A stretch of DNA of 52,672 nucleotides from Comamonadaceae bacterium CG12_big_fil_rev_8_21_14_0_65_59_15 (GCA_002786915.1 PCUV01000102.1:1-52672); one strand, 5' to 3'; numbered from the stretch's first letter, positions 20,301-35,300 are shown. Numbers and translations: made by a program. Notes: generated by a model from the sequence alone, not told the origin.

Positions 20301-23300
20301 GGTGGAAGATGTCGCGCTGGAGATCAACACCGGCGCCCGCTTCTCGCTGGGCATTGGCAGTTTCACCAAGGATGCCGAAGGCCATGTGTCCTATGACACC
20401 AACCTGAGTGTGTCGCTTAGCCTGACCACCATTGATTTTTCTAAGAGCACCTGGAAGGACATGTCGCTGGCGGTTAACCTCGACACTGACACCACCAATG
20501 ACATCACCAATGCGGGTTACGCCATTGAGACCGGCAACCCATCCGAGCCGGTGGTGCTCACCTACACCGGCCAGTTTTTGCGCGTGTTTGGCACTGCACA
20601 GGTTAATTTATTTGACATTGTCAAGCTCGACGGCGTGCTGGACTTCCAGTTCAGCGAAAGCGATGGTTTGACCGTGTTTGCTGATGTGTCTGCATCCATT
20701 GGCGCTGGGGCTTTCAGTATCACCAGCGATGCCACGGGCTTGCTGGTGCTGGGGCAGCGTAACGGCAGAGCCGGTGCTGCTTTGCGCTTGCAATTGTCCG
20801 CAGGCCTTGATTTGGGTCCGGTGGCCCAGCTCAATGCCGCACTTGACTTGTCGCTCAATACCTTTGAACAAGAGATTGTTTACAAGGTGCCCACGGTCTT
20901 CCAGCCGCGTTTGCAAAGCAATCAAAGCAAATACGACGACCCCGCCACGCCCAATGTGGTGGAGTGGGAATACAAAATCAGCGCCACGCCGTCGAGCAAG
21001 CCAGATTGGAGCGGCATGTATGTGCAGTTGCTCGGTACTGGCAACCTCGATCTGCTCAGCGGCGCGCTGTCGCTTGAGGGCGGCTTTGGCATCATTGTTT
21101 CGACATCTGGCATGGAGCTTAGCGTCCAAGCTGCATTAAAGCTGCCCTTGCTCGAAAAGCTGGCCGTTACAGGCACCTTGGGCATTGTGTCTGAGGGCAT
21201 CTATGGCAGCCTGGAGGTGGGTGGTGCCAACCCGGGTTCGGTGCTGATCGATGGTGGCGACATTTTCAATGTGGCCGGCCGATTTATGCTACAGGTCAAC
21301 ACCACCAGCCGCGTGCAAACGGTCAAAGGCATCAACACCACGGGCACCGGCCCCACCTTTATCACGGTGGACTTGACCCCGCAGTCGTTGCACATTGCCG
21401 GCAATGCCAGCATCAGCGTGCTCAGCGGTGCCGTGCTGCTTGAAGGCTCGATGGACATCTTGATCGACAGCACCGGGCTACAGGCCAGCGCCGAGCTGGT
21501 GTTAGACCTTGGCCCGCTGGGCAGTCTGGACATCTCGGGGGCCATTGCCTTTGTAATGGAAGACACCACACCGGTGTTTGCCCTCAGCCTGGAAACCGAT
21601 GTCACGCTGGGTTCTGGTCCCTTGAGCATTTCAGCCCACGCCTTGCTACAGATCAACACCGGGCAACAGGAATGGGCCGGTGCACCTGGTGGTCAAATTT
21701 TCAAGCTTGGGTTGGACGGCAACATCCACGTGCTGGCGTTTGATGTCGGTTTTAGTGGCGCGATGACGCTCAAAGACAATGTGTTCCGGCTTGATTTTTC
21801 AGGTGACCTCGACTTTTTTGGTGCCCTGACGGTCAATGTGGCGGGTTTCATTCAGTCCGATGGCCAGTTTTCCATCACCGGCAGTGCCGATCTTGATATT
21901 TACCTGGGCCCGTTGCACCTGTACGCCGGCATGTCCATGACCTTCAGCAGCCAGCCGCGCTTTGCGGCCAGTGCTTACGGTGGTGTTGACTTTGAAATCG
22001 ATATGGGCTTGTTCTCCATCGACTTCACGCTGGCGGGCTTCAGTGCCGCCATTGACCTGACACCGGTCAGCGCCTATCTGGCAGCCAAGGTCACGGTCAT
22101 GGGCGTGACGGTGTCGGGCAGCTACTTGTGGAGCCTGGGCGCCCCGCCAGTGATCACCCGCCAAGAGGGCGACACCCTGTACCTGAACATGGGTGATGCC
22201 TCGGGCCGCTACGGCAGTGGCGACCTGTATGACGACACCGTCAACGAGTCCTATAACCTGCTGCACAACGAAGATGGCAGCATCACCGTGCGCTCGTTGG
22301 GCCAAGAGGTCAAACACTCGGGTGTGCGCCGCATTGTGGCCAATGGCGGCAGTGGCAATGATTCAATCTATGTGGGCGAAGGTATTGATGCCGAGCTGGT
22401 GTTTGACGGCGGCGCCGGTAAAGACTCGTTTGTCATCCTGGGGGGTAACAACCGCAGCGTGATCAATGGCGGCGATGGCAATGACGACTTCATGGGCGGC
22501 TTGGCCAGCGGCATCACCTACCTCGGCGGTGCCGGCAAAGACCGCTTTGTCGGCGGTGATGGCAACGACATCATCGACATGGGCGCGGGCGACAACAACA
22601 TTTTTGGTGGGGCCGGCAACGACACCATCGTCGTGTCAACCGGGTTCAACAAGGTGGATGCCGGTGTGGGCGACGACCTGATTCAGGTCAGCGGCACCGG
22701 CGGGCTTGACCTGATTGCTGGCGTGGGTGCAGACCGTTTGGTCTTGGCTGCGATCACCTCCACCACGGCATTGCCTTTGTTCCTGAACGACCACCAGTTC
22801 AAGCAGGCTGACCTGACGGTCAACTTCGACGACACCCTCGACCGCTTTGAAATCACCGACAACGCCACCACCACTGCCACCAGGTTGGTGAGCGGCGCTG
22901 GTGCGTCCTGGGGTGCGACCGACTTGGTGCTGGACGCCGCCGGGGTGGTGGACGTGCGCAGTGCCACGCTGGTCGCGCCCGAGGCGCTGGTCAGCATCAA
23001 GGCTGCAGGCATTCAGGGCACCCTCAACACCCAGTTGGCAGAGCTGACTGTCGTGAACCTGGGCACCGCCGGTGCCGACTATGCCGGCATCACCGTGAGC
23101 GAGGCCGATGACCTCAACATCGTCAGCGACAACCGCGCCAATGGTGGCTTGTATGCCGCGCTGGGTGCAATTGACGTGGCCTTGGCTGGGCGCGAGGCGT
23201 TGTTCAGCCTGGACAGTGGCATCGTCTCTACGGCCAGCAGTGGCCGTGCGATCACCATCACCGCAGACGACATCGACTTCAAGGCAGGCGACAACACGGT

Positions 23301-26300
23301 CATCAGCACCGGGGTGCTCACCCTTAAATCGCAGTCGGCGGCACAAAACTACCGCGTGGGTGCAGCAGCCCAGACCACTTATGGCCGTGATTTGTCGATC
23401 AGCGGAGCCACCGGCTACTTTGACCTGGGTATGCGCGACCTGTCGGCGCTCAAAGACGGCTTCAGCCATATTCAGATTGGCCACACCGCCCCCGGCGTGC
23501 TGATGGTGCTGGGCGATGTGGAAGACAAAGCGGTGGGCATCTTCAGCTTCAGTGCCAAGCTCACCGACAAAGCCACGCTGCAAGCCGACCGCATCAATGT
23601 GATGGGCGACGTGCAGTCCAGCGACGCGCTCACCCTCAACGCCCGCTTGCTCGAAGTCCAAAGCCAGAACATGCAAGACCCGATGGGGCCGGCCGATGCG
23701 GGCATCAGCGCAGCGCAAACTTATGTCACCCTGACCGAGCAACTGCTGGTGTCGGGCTGGATCAAGGGCAACAGCCTGGTGGACATCAAGGTCACTGGCA
23801 GCACCGGCGTGGGTGGCATGGTGTCGTATGGCACCGAGGTTAATAGCCTGACCGCCAGCAAAGGCAGCAGCATCCTGACGCTCAATGCGGGCAGCAAAGT
23901 AGCCATCAACACCTCGCACAGTATCCGCAGCGCCACTGGCATTGAGGCCATGGGGGCTGCTTCGGTGGTGGAGATGGTGGCAGGCACCGGCATGACGATT
24001 TTGGAGGGCGCCATTGTGGTGGCCCGCTCAGATCGGGCCCAAATCAAGCTGTCGGCCACAGACTACATTCACCTCAACTCAGGCAGCGCCGTTACCTCGG
24101 GTGCGCGCTTTGATTATGTGGGCGACACCCCGGTGCCGGTCAAAACAGGTGTCGATGCCACCCTGGATATCAGCACCACTGGCGAGCTCAACATTGCCGG
24201 TGCCGTCACTGCGGCTGGTACGCTCACCATTGCCTCCGGCCAGACGGTCAACACCTATGCCGACTACTTCGACACCTTGCCCAGCCGCACCCTGGCTACT
24301 CTGAGTGATGCCACCAAGATGTCGGCGGTGATGACCGCGCTCAATGCGGCAGCGGCCTCGAACACGGTGCCAGATTCGGTGCATGATGATCTGTTGGCCT
24401 TGCTGTCCAGCCAAAGCATCGCGTTCAACGCCGCCACGGCCAGCGTCACATCGCTCGCAAACTTCACCCCCTTTGCCAGCCTGAGCCCAGCAGCACAAGC
24501 TGCTGTGGCGCAATCGCTGGGCTACACCGCTTACCAGGACGGTGGTTTTTACAACAAGCAAACCGGCGCATTCCGTCAAACCCTCAGCCAAGGGGCATTG
24601 GTTACAGCCGCAGGCTACACCGCAGCGGCCCCCAATGCCAACGGTCTGGTGTTTTACAAGGCCGATGCCCCCGCCGGGCAGCAGGTGAAAACCAGCTTTG
24701 TCCAAGGTGAAAAACCCGATTACAGCAACGCCTTGATCGACTGGGCGGGCGCTGGCGTGACTGCGCCTGCCGCTGATACCGATTTCATCCATCTGACAGG
24801 CGCCCAAAAACTGGTGGTCGCCAGCAGCCTGGGTTATGTGTTTGACTACTACATGATGCCGGGCAACCTGTGGAACAACGGCACGCCAGAGGACGAGACC
24901 GACGACTTGGTCAAGCCTGACCTCGATGCCAAATGGGCTGACCTGACCGCTGCCCAAAAAATAGTGGTGCTCAACTACCTTGACACCGATACCGACCCCA
25001 AACACGCCAAGAGCTTCTTCAACTACAACGCCGCCCCGGGTCGCGTGGTGATCAGCCCCTATGCGGCCACGCCCACCACCTTTACCCAAGGTGCCATGAC
25101 CGACTACGACGGTGCCAGCATCCACTGGGGCAGTGTGGCTGTAGCCTCGCCCACCGCCAGTTTTGACAGCCTGACCAAAGACCAGCAAAAAGTGGTGGCC
25201 AAGGCGCTTGGCTACGAGGTCTATGAAGGCACCGTCTGGCACAAGGCCGATGCCCCGGCCAACCTGCGCCTAGTCACCCAGGTGGCCGCCAGCAGCGCGG
25301 ACATCAAAGACTTCAGTCTGGATGCCATTGACTGGGGCGGTGTACCCGCACCGGTAGATACCGCTACCTTTGAGAGCTTAAGCCTGGCGCAGCAGCAAGT
25401 GGTGGCCCGTGAACTGGGCTACGACGTGCTCGGCCGTCAGGTGCTCTACAAAGCCAGCGCGGTTGCTGGCAAACAAATCGTGCTGAGTCTCACCGAGGGT
25501 GTGGACTACCAAAACGGCACACTTGACTGGGGCACCGCGCCCAAGCCCACCGCCGGCACACCGTTTGCCAACCTTACCCTAGAGCAACAAGACCGGGTGC
25601 TGAACCAAACCGGCTACCAGCGCTGGAATGGCGTGGTGTATGTCAACACCCAAGCCACCCCCGAGCAACGCTACAAGCTGGGCTTTGAGCAAGGCGTGGA
25701 CAAAGACTACGAAAACAGCAAAATCATCTGGAGCAAGACCGAGGTGCCCGCGCTCACCCAGCGTCTGGATTTGGCGGGCATCACCGTCACCACCGGCGCC
25801 GACTACACCGTCACCATCGGCGGCACCGCGTTCACCTACAAAGCGCTGGCCACCGACACCACGGTGGCCCACATCGTGGCCGGCTTGGTGGGTCAGATCA
25901 ACACCAGTGCCAGCTACGCCGCTGCCATCGATGCCACCGCCACCCGGCTCAACATCAACGACGGCAATGGCAAAGCCGATGTCAGCTTCAGCACCACCGC
26001 AGGTGGCAGCGCCACAGCGGTTGATATTGATCTTACCGAAGCCCTTGAAGCCGCCATGCTGGCCGTGCCCTACAGCGCACTCAACGGTGAGCAGCGCTAC
26101 CAAGTGCTGATGCAAACCGGTTTTGCAGCCTATGCCACCCCGATTTATTACAAAGCGGGTGCGGGTGACAAAGCCATCATGTCCAACTTTGTCGAAGGGG
26201 TGGACTACCAAAACGCCACCGTCCCATCGGCCAGCCAAACCAAGCGCTGGGTGCTTGAAGACGGCACCAACCGCTACATCGTCTATGCCTACGATGCTGA

Positions 26301-29300
26301 AAACGACGGTGTGGTGGACCAACTGCGCGTGCAGCAGTCGCATGTGCTGCTGGGCCAGCGCGGTTATGGCTTCTTGCTCACCGGCACCGTCACCACCTTG
26401 CAGGACAACGCCGACTTTGTAGTCAGCGGGTCTGACGATGCCATCATCCGCGGCAACATCAACCTGCTGGGTGCCGGCTCTGACCTGGTCATCCAATCTG
26501 ATCGATGGACCTATTGGGAGGGCGAAGCCAAGGTCACGGGCGACATCACCCTGATTGGCGGCGCGTCGGTTTCAAAAGATGCCAACGGCGCTCTAGTGAA
26601 AGACGCCAACGGCCATATCGTCACCGGCACCAGTGCAACCGCCAAAGACCTCAGCCTGTATGTGCATGCGGCCTCAACCCTCAACACCACCACGGCAGGC
26701 AGTCGTATCACCTTGGTGGCTGGGCAAGATGCCGAAATCCATGGCCGCGCCGTGGCCGGTGGCACCATTGGCACGTCCGGCGTCACCTGGAGCGGGCCAG
26801 ACTCCACCATTCGGGTTACTGCGGGTGAGCAAATCTTGCTCGACACCGCCTTGTTGGCCTCCAAAGAGGTCAGCCTGTCCACCACCGGCACCGTGGGCGC
26901 TGACGACAACGGCTATGCCGTGGTCATCACCAGCGCCGGCGGCATGACGGCGGCGGGCATTACCACCACTGCCAACTCCCTGGGCACCACCGGGGGTCTG
27001 GTCAAATTTGATGTGGCAGCCAACGTTACCGTGGCGGGCACCATCTTGGCGGGCGGCACCTATGTCGGCAACAGCATCAACTGGTCTTCAGAAAACTCCA
27101 CCGTCTTCATGCGCTCGGCTGGCCAGATGTACCTGGGCGGTCAAGCGGAAAAAGAAGGCGGCGGCACGGTCGAGATTGGCGCCACCATCCGCGCCAACCA
27201 AAAAATTGAAATCATTGGCGGCACCAGCGCGGCTGACAGCATCGGGGTGCGCATGCCCGGCGGCACCCGTATTGCCACCGCCAACCCCGGCGGCCAGGTC
27301 ATCATCCGCTCGACGGACGATGCCCATGTGTTTGGCCAATTGGTGGCCGGTGGTGAGGTGATTGACCACTTTGACAGCACCAACGACTTCCTTGGCAGCA
27401 CCATTCGCAGCTTCCAGGGCGATTCAAGTATCATCATCGAATCAGGCAAACAAATCCGCCTCGGGCGTGACCTGATCGCTGGCAAGCTCATTGACGTGCG
27501 CGGCGGTACGGTCAGTGGCCGCGCCACCACCACCGACCCCTGGGCCAATGACGGCATCGTCATTGGCGGGGCCGTCCACCTCAAAACCCTGCAAGACAAC
27601 AGCAACATCACGTTGTCGGCCTCGGGCAATTTGTCGGTGCTGGCACCGGCCTGGACGCAAGAGCTCACGGCCGACAGCTTTACCGAGTTTGCCGACGGCC
27701 ACCTCAGCAATGCCAGCAGCTTCAAGCTCAGTATCGACCTGGGCACCATGGTGGTCAGCAAAACCGTCACAGTAGCCAACACCGCCCGTACCGGGGTGGA
27801 TGGCCTGCGCGACGCCGTGCAAGCCGCTATTGATGGCAATTTCAACATTGACAGCTCGCCTGCTGACACGTCTTTGGTGGGCACCAACCTCAACATCACC
27901 GGGGCCGACAACCACGCCTACCAGTTCAAGGTGCGCCTGAACGACGGCCGCCTGATGTTCACCAGCAACTTCAAGTTCACCCTTTCGGCCGTGACGGATG
28001 GGGGGGCTGAGCGCCTGGGCTTGACGCAGATCGCTGCCGTGCCCACCAGCGGCCCGGTCACCTCCGACCGCGGCTATGCCATCGATGCTGCCGCCTTTGG
28101 GTCAAGCGTCAACATTGGCAAGGCCAACCTGCCCGGCGGTGTCATCACCGTCTCGGGCTGGATCCGTGGCTACAGCGCCATCAACCTGTATGCCGGCAAC
28201 AACGCCAGCGGTGGGCAGTCGATGCTGCTCAACGCCAGCGGTGCCCTTGAAACCTTGTCCGGCAGCATGGTGCTCAACCCTGCGGGCAACGCTGTGCTCA
28301 AAGGCCGCCTGGCCGCCTTGGGTGTGGGCGCCGACATCATCATCAACGCGCGCGACACCTTGCGCCTGGAGGGTGAGCTCGAAGCCGAGCGCGACATCAT
28401 CATCAACGTCGGCACGGTCGAGCAAGCCGGCGAAACCAGCCTGAGCACCTACGGCACCAGCCGCCTGACCACGCACGGGGCCAACGGCCGCATCATGCTC
28501 AGCGGCCTCAACGATGTGCAAATCAACAACAGCATCGGCAAAGGCAATGCGCAGCTTGGCTTGCTGCAGATCGAGGCCACCAAAGGCAAGCTCACGCTCA
28601 ATGCCGAATCCGGCTGGCTCGAGACCGGCTACGCCATGCGGCTCACAGGCACCGAGCTGGACATTGGCGGCACCCTCAAGAGTGCCGCCCCCACCGCCGC
28701 CAGCTATGACCACGAGATCACGCTGCAGGCGGTCAATAAAGTGTTGCTGCACGGCAGCATGGATCTGCAAGGCTCGGTCTTGGTCAAGGCCGGCACCGAT
28801 ATCAATGTGTACAACACGCAATTGATCGCCAACAACGCCGGTCAGCATGTGTTTTTTGATGCCGGTGCGGCCCTTAATTTTGGCAGCCTCAACGGCTACA
28901 GCGGTGGAGTGCAGATTCAGGCGGCGGCCGAGTTGCAAGTTAAAGCCGGTGCGGCCCTCACCTTGGCGCGCGATGCCCTGCTGTATGCCAGCGGCACCGC
29001 CAGCCGTATCAGCCTGCAAGCCACCGACGTGGCCTTGTACGGCAGCATTTTGGGCGGTGCCAACTACAACACCGCCACCAGCGCCTATGCCTGGAGCGGC
29101 AAAGGGGGTGTCATTGACATCAGCGCCACCCGCGCCGTGCGCCTGGAGAGCTACACCCAGGTAGTCAACGCGGTCAACACCACCCTTGGGGCCAACCTCA
29201 AAGCCACCGGGGTCATCACCCTCAAAGCCGGCAGCGATGCCAGCGGGCTGGGCATCTACCAAGGCTTGGGTAGCGCCATCGTGGCATCGGCCACAGGCAA

Positions 29301-32300
29301 GTTTGAGGCCGATAACGCGGCCGAGACAGCCGTTTGGACCGAAGTCGATGCCGGGGCGGATGCCCAAATCAACCTGCGTGCCGACGGCATCATCGAGCTG
29401 CACAACGAGGTGACCGCCGTCGATGTGGGCTCGGATGTCAACATCACGTCGCTGTCGCAAGTGTGGGTGGATGCCTTGCTGCGCGCTAACGACAGCGTTA
29501 CGGTGCAAGGCGGCACCCACAGCAGCCGGGTTGGCATTTTGCTCAACACCTTGGTGCTTGACAGCGCCACCAACCTGCGCCTCTCCGGTGGCACCATCGA
29601 CACCGCCGCTGGTGGCACCATCAATCTGTTTGCCACCGATGGCGTGAAGATTGAAGGTGTGGTGGGTCAGCGCGACTTTGGTTCGGCCAAGGTCGGCTTG
29701 CTCGACATCCGCTCCAGCGGCCATGATGTGACGGTGCTGCGCAATGTCGATGTGCGCGACCATGTCAGCATCACCGGCGTGAACGTGAATGTGCTCGCGG
29801 GCAGCTACGTGTGGGCCACCGGGGCCAATTCAGATGTGTTCATGAAAGCCCGCACCGCGCTGACCATTTCGGGCGCCCAGTCCGGCTTGGTGCGCGCGAT
29901 TGTCAAGGCTGACCAACTGGTTCACCTGGCAGCCCCCACCGTCAGTGTGATGGGTCAGGTGGAAGCCGGCCTGGTGGCTGTGAACCCGGCCAGTGCCGAC
30001 CAAGTCAATGCGCAGCGCACGCTCGACATGAAAGGCCTATCACTCACGGTGGGCCAAACCTACACGGTCAACATTTCAACCGGTGATGTGAACAGCCCCA
30101 CCGTACACAGCTTTAGCGTCACCGCGCAAGCGGGTCAAACGCTGGCGCAACTGGTTAGCGCTTTGGCCACTGCCATCAACGACCATGCCAGCTACACCGC
30201 CGTGGCCGATACCACCAATACCGCACAGGTCAACATCACCAGCGGGGCTGGTATGGCCCGCATCTCGATCAGCTTGGGCGGCGATGCGGCCACCGGGCGC
30301 GTGCTGTTCAACGCCGGCAGCAGCCTGACGGTGGGTGGCATTGTGTCGTCCAACGACCAAATTCAGCTCAACGCCGGTGTCAATCAGAACTGGACCCGCA
30401 CCCAGCTCGAGGGGGTCATCACCCTGAGCCAGCTCAGCGGCGGCAACATCACCGTCAGCGGCCAGGGTAAGCTCAGCGCCGGTGGGGCCATCTCGCTGCA
30501 AGCGGGGGGCAATGTGCTGGTCAGTGCCGACCCCGTGGTCACCCCGGCCGATCCGGTGCAGGTGCCGGTGTACGTGACCCAAGCCGTCACCACCGACGTG
30601 GTGGTGGGCGAGGTCAATGTGGCCGTCGGACAGGTGCAGGTGCCAGAAATCTCCTGGGTGCAGACCGAGATCACCGAGCAAGTGGGCAGCGAACGTGTCA
30701 AGGTGGGCAGCTACTACAACACCATGGATGTCACGCTCACCATGGTGGGCTACTACAACCCCAAACTGAGCGCAGATGCCCAGTTCCGCGAGGTGCTGAT
30801 CGAGGGCTTGGACTACACCAATGCCAAGGTCACCTGGAGCAATGCCGGTAAAAACGGTGTGGCCGCCTCGGTGCCTGATGCCGAAGCCGCCACACTGCGC
30901 ACCGCCACCTACAAAGACAAGGTCAACTACAAATCCTTCACCCAGCTCAGCGACGTGCAAAAGCAAGCCGTGCTGAATTACACCGGTTACATGCCGCTGT
31001 ACCAATTCAGCTACAGCAACGCGGTGCGCCACGAAACCCGCAACGGCAATGTGGTGGACATCCCGGCTGACCAGCGCGTGCTGGACTTTGCGGGTGTGTC
31101 GGTGCTGGCTGGGGCTACCTACAAGGTTAATGTGGGGGCCACCGTGTTCAGCTACCAAGCTGCTGCCAGTGGTGAAACCCTGACCAACATCGTGGCGCAG
31201 CTTGCCACCAAGATCAACAACGATGCCACCCTGACCGCCAGCGCCAGTGGCAAACAAATCACCATCAGCGCGGGGGCCGCCACCGCCGCCATCAGCGTGG
31301 TGCTGGGCCAAGGTGTGACAGGCAGCGCCAGCGTGAGTGATGTGGTCATCCCCTGGTCCACCAACGTCGGTACCAACGAAAAGGTCTATTTTGTTGACGT
31401 GGAAAACTGGCGCGACAAGTATGTGCGCATGCCCGTGGGGGCCGAGGCCGACATCCTGCGCCTGACCAGCCAGGGCGAAGCCCGCTACCTGGCTGGCGAC
31501 ACCACCAACGACGGCAACAGCGATGGCACCTGGAAAACCAGCACCGAGCTGGCAACCCTCAACACCGCCCTGGCGGTCAGTGGTGCCAGTATCACCATCA
31601 CCACGCCAACCGTGGGGCAGGAGTTCACTATCACCGTGGGCACCAGCAACTTTAGTGTGCAAGCGGTCACGGGCGACACCGCTACCAGCATTGCCACCGC
31701 ACTGGCAGGCTTAATTGCCAACCACGCCACCTACAACGCCACCAGCAGCGGGGCGGTGGTCACCGTATCAGGCCACGGCACGGCCACCCTCAGTGGCCAA
31801 GCCCAACTGCCGCGCGGTGAATTTGTGGGGCAATACCAAGACGTTAGCAAGGTTACCTACAACCAGATCAAGTCGAATTACTACTTCCCGGTCGAAGGCT
31901 ACAACAGCGCCAAGGGGGTGACCAACCCCTACGGCGAACGTGCCGGCTATGACGACTTGCACAACCCCAATGAAGACGGCCGTGGCCGCTGGGAGGTGTT
32001 TTATGACGTGGGCTCGGGCGACCGCGTGTTTAACGTGGCCAGCCGCACTGCAACCGGTGCCACCAAGGTGGTGCTGGACCGCGACCCGAATTGGGCCTGG
32101 GAGTCCACCAACCCCAAAATCCAAGCGCAGGGCACTTATACCGACACAGCCTATGCTTCAGCCGAGCAACAAGCTGCGCTCACCAATTGGCAAAAAGACC
32201 GCTACACCGACGCCATCTACTCGCTCGACAGCTACGTGGACATTCTGGCGTTTGACACCGCCAGCCTGACCCAAAAAACCAGCAGCAACCGCGCCAGCCA

Positions 32301-35300
32301 ATTTGCGTTTGGCTACAACTACTGGGGCCAGTGGGCAACCCCAGTGGGCCTGTGGGTGGACAACGACGACGGCAGCACCTGGGGCAGCTACGACGACGAA
32401 GATGAAGTGGGCGAATGGGGCCATGTCAGCAACAAGCCTGGCACTTATGTTGATCTGTTCAAGACGGGCGTCAACAGTGGGGCCGACCTGAATACCTGGT
32501 ACCGTGACCGGCTGTACATGACGGCCAGCGGCCATGACGCTTACGACTACTGGGGTTGGGCCAATTTCAATGGTGACACCTTCACCTGGATGAAGGCCAA
32601 TTACAACTGGGTGCGCAGCTCGCAAGACTACCGCGCCGGTGGTGAGGCCAATGGCGGCGGCGGTGATGACCTGTATATCGAAGTCCAGGGCCGTAAAGAC
32701 ATCGCCACCACGGCCTACGAAACCTACACCGACTACAACTACGAATGGGTCTCGAAGTGGCACAACATGTATGACCAGCGCGACAAGCTGGGCTACCAGT
32801 TGGCCACCCAAGACACCAACATCTACCAATACCGCCCCATCTACCAGACCAATCTGAAAGATGTGCAAGTGGTCACCATGAAAGACGTGACTGTCTGGGC
32901 CAAGGTGCCAGTGATCCAGAAGGAAACCCACCTGGAAACCGTGCTCACCATGGTCGATGCCTCGGCCCGTACCTATGGTGAGTTTGATGGCGAGTCCCTC
33001 ATTGGCAACAGCATCAGCATCAGCACCGGTGGCAATGTCTATATCAGCGGCAAACTGGCCGCCCCCGACGCGCTGAGCATCACCGCTGGCAACTTGCTAG
33101 AGGTCAAGGGTGACAGCTACACCCCCGCCGGTGGTGGCACGGCTCAGGTCTCCACCCGCTTGCGCTCGGGCGACATGAGCCTGAGCGCCGGGGCCAACCT
33201 GACGCTGGACGACTCGGCCACGCTTGAGGCCACCGCCGCTGTCAGCAGCCTCAACGTGCAGGCCGACCGAGACCTGATCTGGGGCGGCCGCACCGGCCTA
33301 GATGCCAGCAAACCGGTCAACTACACCCTAGACGTGACCGCCAACGCCGGGCGCAACATCAACCTCAGCGGTCAGATCACCGCCAACAGCATCAGCCTGA
33401 CCGCCGGTGACGCAGTCAGCAAAGACGGCAGCATCAGCGCCGACAACGACACCACCCTGATCGCCAAAACCGGCGGCATCACCCTCAAATCGGGCGACTA
33501 CACCGGCAACATCCGCTTTAGCGACTCGAGTGTGCAGGTGCTGGGTGCCGGTCAAACCCTGAGCATGACGGCCCTGGGTGGCGGCATTGAGCAAACCAAG
33601 GCGCTCCAAGAATCTGGCGCGGTGACGGCAACCCAAGCCACCGGTCTGCTCAGCGCCAGTGTGCTTAACGCCACCTCAGACACCGGCATGACGCTCAACA
33701 CCTCGGTGGGCAGTGCCACGCTGATGGTCAAGAGTGCCGGCAACATTGAGCTGGCCAATCTGGGCAACCTGACGCTGGCCGACGTGCAAACCACCGATGG
33801 CTCGGTCACCGTCACCAGCACCGGCACCCTGACGGCCGTGTTGGTGCGTGCCCTGGGTCTGAGCGACCGCAACGACATTGTGCTCACCACCCTGTCGGCC
33901 AGCGCCACCGCGCTGACGCTCGACACCCTGCAAACCGACGACCGGGGCGACATCACGCTGCGCTCGGGCGGCGGCATCGTGCAAAGCAACGCGCTGCTGA
34001 GCGCTGCGGCCATCAACGCCGTCAACGCGCGCCTGCCGGTTGGCAGCGCCAGCACACTGGCCCACACCCAAAAAGCTGATCAGCTCGATGCCGTGGCTGG
34101 CAATGCCGTCACGCTCACCACCCAGATCAACGGCCTGACGCTGGACATCCGGCAAGCCGGCGCCCTGACGCTGACACAAGGTAACCGCGCCCTGACGCTG
34201 CACAACGTGACCGTCTCTGACGGCACCGCCACCGTCAATGCGGCCGGCAAGGTGGACCTGGCCGATGTGCGACTGACGTCCAACCGCGACACCAATGACC
34301 TGACCGTCACCGCCGCCGGTGATATCCTGGTGCGTTATGCGTCCACCGGCCTGTACCTGGCCACGGCGGCAGACAAACCCGCCATTGTGTTTGGCCCGCA
34401 AGCCAGCAGTTTTGGTGCTGGGGCGGCCGCCATCAGCGTCACGCTGGCTTCGGGGGTGACCGGCAGCGCAGCCATCAACACCGCCGATATTGCCGATGCC
34501 AATGCGCCGCGCAGCATTGACCTGAGCGCCACTAAAGCTGTGGCTGGGCGCAGCTATGTGCTGAACCTGGGTGGGGATGCCATCAGCTACACCGCCACCC
34601 CCACCGATAGTGCCGATGCCAACAACGGGGCCATGCTGGCCACCGGCTTGGTGGCTGCCATCAATGCCTGGCGTGATACCAGCAATCTGCAGCGCTACAC
34701 CGCCAGTGTGGACAGCAGCAACCCGGCCAAGATCAACATCACCGTAGGCGCAGGTACGCTCGACATCACTCTGCCCCTGCCCGCCGGTGCCCGTGGCAAC
34801 CCGATCATCAGTGGCAAAGACTTTGCCGACCCCACCTTTGAGCGCACCATCAACCTCAGTGGTGTCAGCGCTGTGGCCGCCAAGGCCTACACCGTCACCA
34901 TCGGCGGCACCAGCTACAGCTACACCTCGGCCAGCGGTGACACCATCGCCAGCATTGCCGCAGGCCTGGCCAACCAGATCAACCTGGGCAGCAAATACAA
35001 CGCCGTGGTAGATGCCGGCACCACCACCATCCGCCTGATCACGCTTTACACCTCGTCGGGCGACATCAGCCTCACCAGCACCGGTGGCAAGATCACCGAA
35101 ACCTTTGGCGACGATACGGTGGACCTGGTGGCCGACCGCCTCACGCTCAATGCCGCCCAAGGCATCACCGCGCTTGAAATTGCTGTTAACAGCCTGGATG
35201 CCATCGCCACCCAAGGCGACATCGTCCTGGCCGAGCAAGACGGTGCGCTGGAAAAAACCTCAGGCCTGGACGTGTTCCGCGCCCGCACCAGCCACACCAC

